Positions 46,999 to 55,878 of a DNA stretch of 64,000 bases are shown here, in pieces; position 1 is the stretch's first letter; every line of letters starts with the position of its first letter. The stretch covers positions 124,001 through 188,000 of the forward strand of contig NZ_MLCE01000019.1 of the NCBI RefSeq assembly GCF_002300165.1, written 5' to 3'. The notes under the pieces were generated by a model. That model had not been told where the DNA came from, made no database searches, and worked only from the letters and a program-made list of their open reading frames with translations. A program made the translations under genes and the position numbers. This DNA is from Streptomyces sp. Tue6028 (GTDB taxonomy: Bacteria > Actinomycetota > Actinomycetes > Streptomycetales > Streptomycetaceae).

Positions 46999-49542
46999 AT
47001 GAGCCCCGAGACGACCGCTCCGCGTTCCCTGGCGGAAGCCCTGCGCGCGCGGGACGACGTCTCGCTGTCCGCCCTCCTCCGCTCCCGCCCCGACCTGATC
47101 ACGCCCGTCCCCACGGACCTGACCCAGCTGGCGACCCGCGCGGGCACCCGTGCCTCGGTGGTACGGGCCCTGGAGCGCCTGGACCGGTTCGCGCTCCAGA
47201 CCGCGGAGGCCCTCGCCGTGGCGGCTGACCCGGCGACGCACGACGAGCTGCTCGGCCTGATGGCGGGGGACGACGGCGAACCGGCGGTCACGGCGGCGTT
47301 CCCGGGCTCGCTCGCCACGCTGCGCGAGCAGGCACTCGTCTGGGGCCCCGACGAGCGGCTCCGCCTCGTGCGCACGGCGCGGGAGCTGCTCGCGCCGTCC
47401 CCGCAGCACCCGTCCCCGACGGGCCTGGGCCCGACCGTCGCGGAGGCCACGGCCGGCATGTCGCCGGGGCGCATCCAGGAGATCGTGGCGGAGGCCGGAC
47501 TCGCGACCACCCACGACTCCGTGTCGGCGGTCGCGTCACTGACCGGCCTGTTCACCGACCGGGTCCGGATGTCGGCACTCCTGGACGAGGCCCCCGCCGA
47601 GTCGGTGGACGTGCTGTCACGGCTGGTGTGGGGTCCGCCCTACGGGCAGGTGACGGCCGACCCGGCACGCCATCTGCGCTGGCTGACGGACCACGGACTG
47701 CTGCTGCCCACGGCGCCCGGCACGGTCGTGCTGCCCCGGGAGGTCGCCCTGCACCTGCGGGCGGGCCGCGCGCACCGGGTGGCCGAGCCGGTGGCGCCGC
47801 CGGTCGAGGCCGCGGCGACGCACCGTCCACAGGTTGTGGACGCGGCGGCGGCCGGTCAGGCGTACACCGCTCTCGCGACCGTCGAGGAGCTGCTCAAGGA
47901 CTGGCACGAGGGCGGACCCGCCGTGCTGCGGGCCGGCGGGCTGAGCGTCCGGGACCTGAAGCGGACGGCGGTGGCGCTGGACGTGGCCGAGCCGATGGCC
48001 GCGTTCTGGGTGGAACTCGCCTACGCGGCGGGCCTGTTGGCATCGGACGGCGAGGCCGACGAACGATACGCTGCGACGCCCGCCTACGACGAGTGGCTGG
48101 AACTGCCCGCCCCCGAGCGCTGGGCGGGGCTCGTCTCCGCCTGGCTGGCCGCGACCCGGACGGCGGGTCTGGTCGGCGGGCGGGACGCGAAGGACCGCGC
48201 GCTGTCGGCCCTCGGCCCCGGCCTGGACCGGTCGGCGGCGCCTGAGGTCCGCCGCCGGGTCCTCGCCCTTCTCGCCGGCCTCCCCGAGGGCGCGTCCCCC
48301 GCACCGGACTCGCTGCTCGGCCGGCTGCGCTGGGAGCGCCCGCTGCGCGGCGGCCAGCCCGCCACGGACGATCTGCGGGTCCGGCTGGCCCGGTGGACCC
48401 TGTCCGAGGCGGAGCTGCTGGGCGTCACGGGCCGCGGAGCACTCTCCGCGGCCGGACGGGCGCTGCTCGGGCTGCCCTCGTCCTCCTCGAAGGCCGGGCA
48501 GCCCGAACCGACGGGGCCCGGCGACAAGCTCCCCGCACACCGGCATCACCACCCCGCGCCCGCCGGGCCGCACTCCCCCGCCGAACAGGCCGCGGCGGCC
48601 TCCCGGGCCGCACGGCTCCTCGCCCCGCTCCTGCCGGAGCCGCTGGACCACGTCCTTCTCCAGGCGGACCTGACGGCGGTCGCGCCGGGCCCGCTGCAAC
48701 GACCGCTGGCGGACACGCTGGGCGTCCTCGCGGACGTGGAGTCCAAGGGCGGGGCGACGGTCTACCGGTTCACGCCCGGCTCGGTACGCCGCGCGCTCGA
48801 CGCGGGCCGTTCGGCGTCGGACCTGCACGCCTTCCTCGCCGCCCACTCCCGGACACCGGTGCCGCAGCCGCTCGCCTATCTGATCGACGACGTGGCGCGT
48901 CGGCACGGCCATCTGCGGATCGGCGCGGCCTCGGCGTACGTCCGCTGCGACGACGACGCGCTGCTGAGCGAGATCCTCGCCGACAAGCGCTCGCAGGGGC
49001 TGCGGCTGCGCCGTCTCGCCCCCACCGTCCTGGCCGCCCAGGCCGATCCCGCGACGCTCCTCGAAGGCCTGCGGTCCATGGGGTTCGCGCCCGCCGCCGA
49101 GTCCGCGGAGGGCGATGTCGTGATCACCCGGGCGCACGCCCACCGCACCCCACCGCGCACCGCGCCCGAGCCCGTCCCGGATGGTCCCCCGGTCCCGGAC
49201 GCCACGCTGATCGGCGCCGCGATCCGCGCGATCCGCGCCGGCGACATGGCGTCCACGGCCCCGCGCAAGCAGACCGACCCGGCCGCCGACCACGCTGGCG
49301 GCGACCTGCCGCGCACCGGCTCCGCCGAGACCCTCGCGACCATGCAGGCAGCGGTCCTGACCGGCGAGTCCCTGTGGATCGGCTACGTCAACGCCGAGGG
49401 CGCGGCCAGCCAGCGCGTCATCGCCCCGATCCGGGTCGAGGGCGGCTTCGTGACGGCGTACGACCACACGGCCGACGAGGTGCGCACCTACCCGCTGCAC
49501 CGGGTGACGGGCGTGGCGGAGCTGGCGGACGAGGAGGCCTGA
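46999..49542 (+). CDS. Helicase-associated (XPB/Ssl2-like) domain protein
   Basis: 847-residue protein beginning 'TTAPRSLAEALRARDDVSLSALLRSRPDLITPVPTDLTQLATR', the winged/helical start of the actinobacterial 'helicase C-terminal domain' (Helicase_C_3) family. A C-terminal region with 'RHGHLRIGAASAYVRCDDDALLSEILADKRSQGLRLRRLAPTV' has the conserved LRIGxAxAYVRCDD core. The extreme C-terminus ('ESLWIGYVNAEGAASQRVIAPIRVEGGFVTAYDH') looks WYL-like. No Walker motifs, so not itself a helicase. It lies 92 nt before XPB in the same direction, the usual pairing; a partner or regulator of XPB is the natural inference. Confidence 0.88.
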   Translation: MSPETTAPRSLAEALRARDDVSLSALLRSRPDLITPVPTDLTQLATRAGTRASVVRALERLDRFALQTAEALAVAADPATHDELLGLMAGDDGEPAVTAAFPGSLATLREQALVWGPDERLRLVRTARELLAPSPQHPSPTGLGPTVAEATAGMSPGRIQEIVAEAGLATTHDSVSAVASLTGLFTDRVRMSALLDEAPAESVDVLSRLVWGPPYGQVTADPARHLRWLTDHGLLLPTAPGTVVLPREVALHLRAGRAHRVAEPVAPPVEAAATHRPQVVDAAAAGQAYTALATVEELLKDWHEGGPAVLRAGGLSVRDLKRTAVALDVAEPMAAFWVELAYAAGLLASDGEADERYAATPAYDEWLELPAPERWAGLVSAWLAATRTAGLVGGRDAKDRALSALGPGLDRSAAPEVRRRVLALLAGLPEGASPAPDSLLGRLRWERPLRGGQPATDDLRVRLARWTLSEAELLGVTGRGALSAAGRALLGLPSSSSKAGQPEPTGPGDKLPAHRHHHPAPAGPHSPAEQAAAASRAARLLAPLLPEPLDHVLLQADLTAVAPGPLQRPLADTLGVLADVESKGGATVYRFTPGSVRRALDAGRSASDLHAFLAAHSRTPVPQPLAYLIDDVARRHGHLRIGAASAYVRCDDDALLSEILADKRSQGLRLRRLAPTVLAAQADPATLLEGLRSMGFAPAAESAEGDVVITRAHAHRTPPRTAPEPVPDGPPVPDATLIGAAIRAIRAGDMASTAPRKQTDPAADHAGGDLPRTGSAETLATMQAAVLTGESLWIGYVNAEGAASQRVIAPIRVEGGFVTAYDHTADEVRTYPLHRVTGVAELADEEA

Positions 49543-49634
49543 GAGACGGCCCGGCATGATCGCCCGGAGGTGCGGCACACTGGACGTTTGGCCGGTCGTC
49601 CGCGCGGGACGCCGGCACGCAGAAAGGGACGGGC

Positions 49635-51278
49635 GTGAACGGACCCCTCATCGTCCAGAGCGACAAGACACTGCTGCTCGAAGTCGATCACGAACTGGCG
49701 GACGCCTGCCGCCGGGCCATCGCGCCGTTCGCCGAGCTGGAGCGCGCGCCCGAGCACATCCACACCTACCGGGTGACGCCGCTCGGTCTGTGGAACGCAC
49801 GCGCCGCCGGGCACGACGCCGAGCAGGTCGTCGACGCGCTCGTGGAGTTCAGCCGCTACCCCGTGCCGCACGCCCTGCTGGTGGACATCGCGGAGACGAT
49901 GGACCGCTACGGGCGGCTCACCCTGAGCAAGCACCCCGCCCACGGTCTCGTCCTGACCACCACCGACCGGCCGGTGCTGGAAGAGATCCTGCGGTCCAAG
50001 CGGATCATCCCGCTCGTCGGCGCCCGGATCGACCCGGACACCGTCGCCGTGCACCCCTCGGAGCGCGGGCAGATCAAGCAGACGCTGCTGAAGCTGGGCT
50101 GGCCGGCCGAGGACCTCGCCGGGTACGTCGACGGCGAGGCGCACCCCATCGAGCTCGCCGAGGACGGCTGGGCGCTGCGGCCCTACCAGAAGCAGGCCGT
50201 GGAGAACTTCTGGCACGGCGGCAGCGGCGTGGTCGTCCTGCCCTGCGGTGCCGGAAAGACGCTGGTCGGCGCCGGGTCCATGGCGCAGGCCAAGGCCACC
50301 ACCCTCATCCTCGTGACCAACACGGTCTCCGCCCGCCAGTGGAAGCACGAACTGGTCAAGCGGACCTCGCTGACGGAGGACGAGATCGGCGAGTACAGCG
50401 GTACGCGCAAGGAGATCCGGCCGGTCACCATCGCGACGTACCAGGTGCTGACGACGAAGCGGAAGGGTGTCTACCCGCACCTCGAACTCTTCGACTCCCG
50501 CGACTGGGGCCTCATCGTCTACGACGAGGTGCACCTGCTGCCCGCGCCCGTCTTCAAGTTCACCGCCGACCTCCAGGCCCGGCGGCGCCTCGGTCTGACC
50601 GCGACGCTGGTGCGCGAAGACGGCCGCGAGTCGGACGTCTTCTCGCTGATCGGGCCCAAGCGGTTCGACGCGCCGTGGAAGGAGATCGAGGCGCAGGGGT
50701 ACATCGCCCCGGCGGACTGTGTGGAGGTGCGGGTCAACCTCACCGAGTCGGAGCGGCTCGCGTACGCCACCGCCGAGACCGAGGAGAAGTACCGCTTCTG
50801 CGCGACGACGGCGACCAAGCGGAAGGTGACCGAGGCGCTGGTGCGCCGCTTCGCCGGGCAGCAGATCCTCGTCATCGGCCAGTACATCGACCAGCTCGAC
50901 GAACTGGGCGAGCACCTGAACGCGCCGGTCATCAAGGGCGAGACGAGCAACGCGCAGCGGGAGAAGCTGTTCGACGCCTTCCGTGAGGGCGAGATCAGCG
51001 TGCTCGTCGTGTCGAAGGTCGCGAACTTCTCCATCGACCTGCCGGAGGCGACCGTCGCCATCCAGGTGTCCGGGACGTTCGGGTCGCGCCAGGAGGAGGC
51101 CCAGCGGCTGGGCCGCGTCCTGCGGCCGAAGGCCGACGGCCACCAGGCGCACTTCTACTCGGTCGTCGCCCGCGACACCATCGACCAGGACTTCGCCGCG
51201 CACCGGCAGCGGTTCCTGGCGGAGCAGGGGTACGCCTACCGGATCGTCGACGCGGACGAACTGCTCGCGGAGGGCTGA
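49635..51278 (+). CDS. DNA repair helicase XPB
   Basis: 547-residue superfamily 2 helicase of the XPB/Ssl2 type. N-terminal XPB damage-recognition-like domain ('PLIVQSDKTLLLEVDHELADACRRAIAPFAELERAPEHIHTYRVTPLGLWNA'), then Walker A 'LPCGAGKTLVG' (near residue 205), DEVH box 'YDEVHLLPA' (near 297), motif III 'GLTATLVREDGRE', motif V 'VANFSIDLPEATVAIQVSG' and the Arg finger 'EEAQRLGRVLRPK'. Unwinds DNA 3'-5' in bacterial repair or transcription roles not yet defined. GTG 49635. Its last 43 nt overlap the convergent GT87 gene. Confidence 0.95.
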   Translation: MNGPLIVQSDKTLLLEVDHELADACRRAIAPFAELERAPEHIHTYRVTPLGLWNARAAGHDAEQVVDALVEFSRYPVPHALLVDIAETMDRYGRLTLSKHPAHGLVLTTTDRPVLEEILRSKRIIPLVGARIDPDTVAVHPSERGQIKQTLLKLGWPAEDLAGYVDGEAHPIELAEDGWALRPYQKQAVENFWHGGSGVVVLPCGAGKTLVGAGSMAQAKATTLILVTNTVSARQWKHELVKRTSLTEDEIGEYSGTRKEIRPVTIATYQVLTTKRKGVYPHLELFDSRDWGLIVYDEVHLLPAPVFKFTADLQARRRLGLTATLVREDGRESDVFSLIGPKRFDAPWKEIEAQGYIAPADCVEVRVNLTESERLAYATAETEEKYRFCATTATKRKVTEALVRRFAGQQILVIGQYIDQLDELGEHLNAPVIKGETSNAQREKLFDAFREGEISVLVVSKVANFSIDLPEATVAIQVSGTFGSRQEEAQRLGRVLRPKADGHQAHFYSVVARDTIDQDFAAHRQRFLAEQGYAYRIVDADELLAEG

Positions 51279-52609
51279 GCCGCCGCCGGCCGCGCCAGCA
51301 GGGCCAGCAGGGCCAGAGCGAGCAGCGGGTAGGGCGAGGCGAGCGGCTGCTGCCACCAGGGGAGCCGGAGGTCCAGGTCCCCCTGGTGCGGCACCAGCCA
51401 GAGCGTGCGCGCCGTGAAGACGGCGGCGACCGCGCCCGCCGCACGCGGCCCGTGCCCCGCGTACAGCACGGCGATCAGCGGGACGCACCACACCCAGTGG
51501 TGCGACCAGCTGATCGGGCAGATCAGCAGGGCGGTGAGCGCGGTGACGAGGACGCCGCGGCGGTCGTCGCGCGCCCGGCGGGCCAGCCACAGTCCCGCCA
51601 GGGCGACCGCCAGCGCGGGCACCGCCCACAGCGGGCCGGGCGCCGGGTCCCCGAGGGCGCGGGCGATCATCCCCTGGAGCGACTGGTTGTCGACGATCCA
51701 CGCCCTGCCCACGCGGCCCGTCTCGAACAGGCGCCGGGTCCAGAAGCCGACGCTCGCGTCGGGCAGCACCAGCGCGCCGAGCAGGACCGTGCCGGCGAAG
51801 GCCGTCGCGGCGGTGGCCGCCTCCCGGTGGCGGCGGGTGAGCAGCAGGTGGACGACGAAGACGGCCGGGGTCAGTTTCACCCCGGCCGCGACGCCGAGCG
51901 CGATGCCCTTGCCCCGGGCGCCGGGGGGCCGTGTCAGGTCCCACAGGATCAGGCAGACGACGGCGAGGTTGACCTGCCCGAAGAGGACCGTCTGGAAGAC
52001 GGGTTCCAGCCACAGGGCGAGCGCGGTGGCCGCGCCGAGCAGGGGCAGCCGCGCCGGCAGCCCCGCGAGCCGGCAGGAGAGCCGCACCAGCACGGTCAGC
52101 AGCGCGAGGTTCCCGGCGACGAAGACCGCCTTCAGGACGCCGACGGGGAGCAGGGCGGCCGGGACGAACAGGAGCGCCGCGAAGGGCGGGTAGGTGGCGG
52201 GCAGCCGCCACTCGGTGACGGCGAACCCGTAGAGGTCCCGGCCGCCCAGCACGGCCGCGCCCTCGGCCCGGTAGACCAGCACGTCGGCCATGGGGGCGTG
52301 CGAGCCGACGCACAGCAGACAGAAGGCGAGGACCGAGCAGCCGGCGAGAAGGCCGGCGAGGGGACCGGCGGGCAGGTGCGGGACGCGCCGGGCGCGCGGC
52401 TCCGTCCGCGGAGACCCGGCGCCCACGGCCGTGCGAGCGGGCTCGGTGCCCTGCTCACGCACCTCGGACGAGCGGGCGGGCACGGCGCCGGGGTGCGGGC
52501 GCGGGGGGACGGGACGCACGGGAGCGGGGCTCGGGTGCGTGGGTACGGGCTCGGGGGCCGCGGCGGCGGCTCCGAACGGTCGTCGGGCGGTCACTTTCCG
52601 TAGCGGCAC
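51236..52609 (-). CDS. GT87 mannosyltransferase-like membrane protein (DUF2029)
   Basis: 457 residues: an 80-residue Pro/Arg-rich cytoplasmic N-terminus, then about ten TM helices of the GT-C type. Family blocks are 'APMADVLVYRAEGAAVLGGRDLYGF', where the Asp after the first TM is the expected catalytic base, 'WRLPATYPPFAALLFVPAALLP' and 'PISWSHHWVWCVPL'. Members such as PimE transfer mannose from polyprenyl-phosphate-mannose to glycolipids or proteins; the acceptor here is unknown. The start (GTG 52609) is upstream-most and uncertain. The stop lies inside the 3' end of the convergent XPB gene. Confidence 0.87.
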   Translation of the reverse strand: MPLRKVTARRPFGAAAAAPEPVPTHPSPAPVRPVPPRPHPGAVPARSSEVREQGTEPARTAVGAGSPRTEPRARRVPHLPAGPLAGLLAGCSVLAFCLLCVGSHAPMADVLVYRAEGAAVLGGRDLYGFAVTEWRLPATYPPFAALLFVPAALLPVGVLKAVFVAGNLALLTVLVRLSCRLAGLPARLPLLGAATALALWLEPVFQTVLFGQVNLAVVCLILWDLTRPPGARGKGIALGVAAGVKLTPAVFVVHLLLTRRHREAATAATAFAGTVLLGALVLPDASVGFWTRRLFETGRVGRAWIVDNQSLQGMIARALGDPAPGPLWAVPALAVALAGLWLARRARDDRRGVLVTALTALLICPISWSHHWVWCVPLIAVLYAGHGPRAAGAVAAVFTARTLWLVPHQGDLDLRLPWWQQPLASPYPLLALALLALLARPAAAQPSASSSSASTIR

Positions 52610-53176
52610 GAAGTGACCCTAGTGGGCCGAAGTCCCCGCCCCCGCCCGCGGCTCACCGCATCGGGCCACCCGCCCCGGCACGACCCCCTCACCGAAGCCG
52701 ACGGGCGGCCCAGGGCCTCGGCTCACGGGCGCCGGGACACTCGCCCCGCCACCTCGGGCCACGCAAGCCCTCACGGGGCTCCCCACCGAAAACACGACCG
52801 GCACACGCCGGACGCCCGGCCGCGCGGCTCACCACGTCGGAACGCTCAGGCCCGGCGGCGGCTCACGCGCGCCGGGACACTCGGCCCGACGCCCGACTCA
52901 CCGCGCGGGACCGCCCAAGCCCTCGCGGTGCTCCCCACCGGCACGCGCCCGCCGCGCCGGGCCGTCGGGCCCGCGGGCGGCTCACCGAGCCGCAGGCTCG
53001 GGCCGGCGCGCGCGGGTCATCGCACCGCAAGCACGAGCCCGCAGGCACGAAACCGCACCGCGGGCACGAGTCCGCGGGCACGAGTCCGCGGGCACGAGTC
53101 CGCGTGCAGGTCACCACACCGCAGGCAAGCCCCGCGTGCGGTTCACGTGCCGGGGGGCACGGGTCCGCGCGGCGGG
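52610..53176. other. Low-complexity gap without a credible gene
   Basis: About 570 nt of CACGGG/GGCTCAC/CCGGGAC-type short repeats. At 53061-53102 three exact copies of a 14-bp unit (CGGGCACGAGTCCG) run head to tail; degenerate copies extend left to about 53024. Long open frames on both strands here are Arg/Pro/His-rich with no family likeness and no ribosome site, so none is called. Confidence 0.7.
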
Positions 53177-53371
53177 TCACCGCCGTCGTACGCCCGCTTC
53201 CTCGCCGTACTCGCCGAGGAGCACCACTCCGAACGCCGCCTCCGCGAACACCTTCACGGCGCGCAGGGCGTCGCCGAGGCGGTGGCGGTGGTGTGTGCCG
53301 GAGGAGAGGGCGGTCGCGCCGCGGTGCGGACCGTGAGGGCCGGAGGCTGGGTTGAAGGTCGCTGCGCTCAT
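53177..53371 (-). CDS. Small hypothetical protein, 64 residues
   Basis: MSAATFNPAS... with a His/Gly-rich middle ('SSGTHHRHRLGDALRAVKVF') and a C-terminal helix and tail ('AEAAFGVVLLGEYGEEAGVRRR'). The amphipathic helix and orderly composition stand out from the surrounding low-complexity DNA, and I have the impression of similar small Streptomyces proteins. ATG 53371; no good Shine-Dalgarno (GGATAC). Divergent from helD. Function unknown. Confidence 0.55.
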   Translation of the reverse strand: MSAATFNPASGPHGPHRGATALSSGTHHRHRLGDALRAVKVFAEAAFGVVLLGEYGEEAGVRRR

Positions 53372-53709
53372 GTATCCATGGTGGGTTCCCGGGCCCCGGA
53401 TGGCCTCGGCCCATGGACCGAACCTGAACACTCCCCAGGTACACCCCCGGGGTACCCCTCGTACGCCTCGCGACGGACCCCGACCCCTAGGGACCCGGGG
53501 CCGGCGCCCCTGAGGCCGCGGCGACCGGCCCCGCCGCCGTGCACGCCGGGCCCCGAAAAAGCATTGGCCCAGGCCGCGCCCCCTCGCCTACAATCTCCGC
53601 TCTTGCCCGCCTCCCGTCGTGGAGTGCCGCCGCCCGGCCGGAAACCGGACGGCATCCAGGAGTCACCCACGAGGTACCACTCACGCAGCAGGTTTCCGGA
53701 GGCATCGCC
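53372..53709 (+). promoter_or_regulatory. helD upstream region
   Basis: 338 nt with no gene. TACAAT at 53589-53594 is the best -10; TTGGCC at 53563-53568 is a possible -35, but at 20 bp. I looked for a rifamycin-associated element (RAE), as found before helR genes, and did not find one. GGAGG at 53697-53702 serves the TTG start. Confidence 0.45.
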
Positions 53710-55767
53710 TTGTCCACCCCGTCCGACCATCCGCTCGGCTCCGACGACCCCCTCTCCCGCGAGCGAAGCCACCTGACCCGGTCCCGTGCCGCGCTGCGCG
53801 CGATGCGCGAGGACGTGGAGAACCTCGACATCAGCGACGTCACCGCGAACTGGGTGAACGCCGAGGTTCTGCACCGGCAGATCGACGAACGCATCAAGGC
53901 CCTGGCCGATCTCAGTCACACACCCCTGTTCTTCGGGCGGCTCGACTACCTGCACGCCCCGGGCGCCGACCGGGCGGAGGGCGCCGAGGGCGAGCGCTTC
54001 TACATCGGGCGACGGCACGTGCACGACGCCGACGGCGACCCGATGGTGATCGACTGGCGCGCGCCGGTGTCGCAGCCGTTCTACCGCGCCTCGAAGAACG
54101 ACCCGATGGACGTCGGCCTGCGCCGTCGTTTCGGCTACACCGCCGGCGACCTCACGGCGTACGAGGACGAGCACCTCTCCGACCCGGCCGAGGCCGCGAC
54201 CACCAGCAAGCTGCTCCAGCAGGAGATCGAGCGCCCGCGCGTCGGCCCGATGCGCGACATCGTGGCGACCATCCAGCCCGAGCAGGACGAGATCGTCCGC
54301 AGCGGGCTGTCCGGGTCGGTCTGCGTGCAAGGAGGTCCCGGCACCGGGAAGACCGCCGTGGGCCTGCACCGGGTCGCCTACCTGCTGTACGCCCACCGGG
54401 AGCGGCTGGCCCGCACCGGCACCCTCGTCATCGGGCCGAACAAGTCCTTCCTGCACTACATCGAGCAGGTCCTGCCGGCCCTGGGTGAGCTGGAGGCGCG
54501 GCAGGCGACGGTCGACGACCTCGTCGCGCATGTCGAGGTGCGCGGGAGCGACGGCGCGGCGGCCGCCGTGATCAAGGGCGACGCCCGGATGGCCGAGGTG
54601 CTGCGCCGGGCCGTCCGCTCCCACGTGACCCTGCCGACGGAGCCGGTCGTGGTGGTGCGCGGCTCCCGGCGCTGGCGCCTGCCCGCGTACGAACTGGAGG
54701 AGATCGTCCGGGAGTTGCTGGACCGGGACATCCGGTACGGCGCCGCGCGGGACGCCCTTCCGCAGCGGATCGCGCACGCCGTGCTCGTCCAGATGGAGCG
54801 CTCGGGCGAGGCGCCGGACGACCGGGTGCAGGACGCGGTCGCCCGCAACACCGCGGTGAAGGCCGCGGTCAAGGCGGTGTGGCCGCCGGTCGACCCGGCC
54901 AAGCTGGTGCTGCGGCTGCTGTCGGACGCCGACTTCCTCGCCGCGCACGCGGAGGGGCTCCTCGACGAGGCCGAGCAGAAGGAGATCCTCTGGGAGAAGC
55001 CGGCGCGGAGCGTGAAGTCGGCCAAGTGGTCCCCGGCGGACGCGGTGCTGGTCGACGAGGCCACCGACCTCGTCGAGCGGACGCACTCCCTGGGGCATGT
55101 GGTGCTCGACGAGGCGCAGGACCTCTCCCCGATGCAGTACCGGGCCGTGGGGCGCCGCTGCACGACCGGTTCGGCGACGGTGCTCGGTGACCTCGCGCAG
55201 GGCACGACCCCCTGGGCGACGCGGAGTTGGGACGAGGCGCTGCGCCACCTCGGCAAGCAGGAGGCCGTGATCGAGGAGCTGACGGCGGGCTTCCGTGTGC
55301 CGACGGAGGTCATCACCTACGCGTCCCGGCTGCTGCCGCACATCGCGCCCGGGCTGGCGCCGGTGGCGTCGGTGCGTGAGAACCCGGGCTTCTTCGAGGT
55401 GCGGGCGAGTTCGGGGGACCCCGACGTCGTCCGTGCCGTCCGGGAGCTGCTCGGCCACGAGGGCTCGATCGGGCTGATCGCCGCCGACGCCCGGATCCCC
55501 TTCCTGGCCGAGGAGTTGGTGGCGGCGGGACTCACGTATCTCGGCCCGGGCGAGGAGACGACCGCCGAGACCCGGCTGACCTTGGTGCCGGCCTCGCTGG
55601 CCAAGGGCCTGGAGTACGACTACGTGGTGCTGGACGAGCCGCGGGCCGTCGTCGACGGGGAGCCGGACGAGCGGACGGGGCTGCGCCGGCTGTACGTGGC
55701 GCTGACCCGTGCGGTCTCGGGCCTGATCGTCACCCACGCCGCACCGCTGCCGCAGCAGCTGGGCTAG
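53710..55767 (+). CDS. HelD-family RNA polymerase recycling ATPase
   Basis: 685-residue UvrD/Rep-like ATPase of the actinobacterial (class II) HelD group, which binds RNA polymerase and releases it from nucleic acid. N-terminal coiled coil ('HLTRSRAALRAMREDVENLDISD') for insertion into the secondary channel; 1A domain with Walker A 'QGGPGTGKTAVGLHR' (near residue 210); HelD-specific insert; 'VLDEAQDLSPMQYRAVGRR' (motif II DEAQD); 'ELTAGFRVPTEVITYASRL' (motif IV/V region); motif VI 'GLRRLYVALTRAV'. TTG 53710 lies 7 nt behind GGAGG. Could be HelD or HelR; without an RAE, plain HelD is more likely. The stop codon lies in the base of the terminator stem. Confidence 0.92.
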   Translation: MSTPSDHPLGSDDPLSRERSHLTRSRAALRAMREDVENLDISDVTANWVNAEVLHRQIDERIKALADLSHTPLFFGRLDYLHAPGADRAEGAEGERFYIGRRHVHDADGDPMVIDWRAPVSQPFYRASKNDPMDVGLRRRFGYTAGDLTAYEDEHLSDPAEAATTSKLLQQEIERPRVGPMRDIVATIQPEQDEIVRSGLSGSVCVQGGPGTGKTAVGLHRVAYLLYAHRERLARTGTLVIGPNKSFLHYIEQVLPALGELEARQATVDDLVAHVEVRGSDGAAAAVIKGDARMAEVLRRAVRSHVTLPTEPVVVVRGSRRWRLPAYELEEIVRELLDRDIRYGAARDALPQRIAHAVLVQMERSGEAPDDRVQDAVARNTAVKAAVKAVWPPVDPAKLVLRLLSDADFLAAHAEGLLDEAEQKEILWEKPARSVKSAKWSPADAVLVDEATDLVERTHSLGHVVLDEAQDLSPMQYRAVGRRCTTGSATVLGDLAQGTTPWATRSWDEALRHLGKQEAVIEELTAGFRVPTEVITYASRLLPHIAPGLAPVASVRENPGFFEVRASSGDPDVVRAVRELLGHEGSIGLIAADARIPFLAEELVAAGLTYLGPGEETTAETRLTLVPASLAKGLEYDYVVLDEPRAVVDGEPDERTGLRRLYVALTRAVSGLIVTHAAPLPQQLG

Positions 55768-55819
55768 GGGGTTTCGTTCGGATCAGTCCGGGTCCGCCCT
55801 GATCCGAACGAAACCCCCT
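55766..55819. terminator. 21-bp perfect terminator stem between helD and the protease
   Basis: AGGGGGTTTCGTTCGGATCAG (55766-55786) pairs perfectly with its complement at 55799-55819 around a 12-nt loop. It contains most of the helD TAG. The stem is strong in both orientations, so it should also stop minus-strand transcripts. Confidence 0.92.
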
Positions 55820-55825
55820 GGACAC

Positions 55826-55860
55826 CGGTGGCCCCCGGCGCGTCGCGCCGGGGGCCACCG
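55826..55860 (-). terminator. Second hairpin, 17-bp, for the protease transcript
   Basis: CGGTGGCCCCCGGCGCG and CGCGCCGGGGGCCACCG flank a single T; in RNA the top pairs would open into a normal loop. It lies 19 nt past the minus-strand protease stop. Confidence 0.85.
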
Positions 55861-55878
55861 AGACCTGTGCGGGTGCCG

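Noticed and set aside
53372..53709. Rifamycin-associated element (RAE) that would mark the helD gene as helR
   Set aside because: No GGGGCTTGCGGCAAG-type inverted element found upstream.
52613..53776. Open frames of 190-390 codons on both strands in the low-complexity gap
   Set aside because: Composition is Arg/Pro/His repeats following the DNA repeats; no ribosome sites; only the 64-residue minus-strand frame at 53177-53371 looks protein-like.
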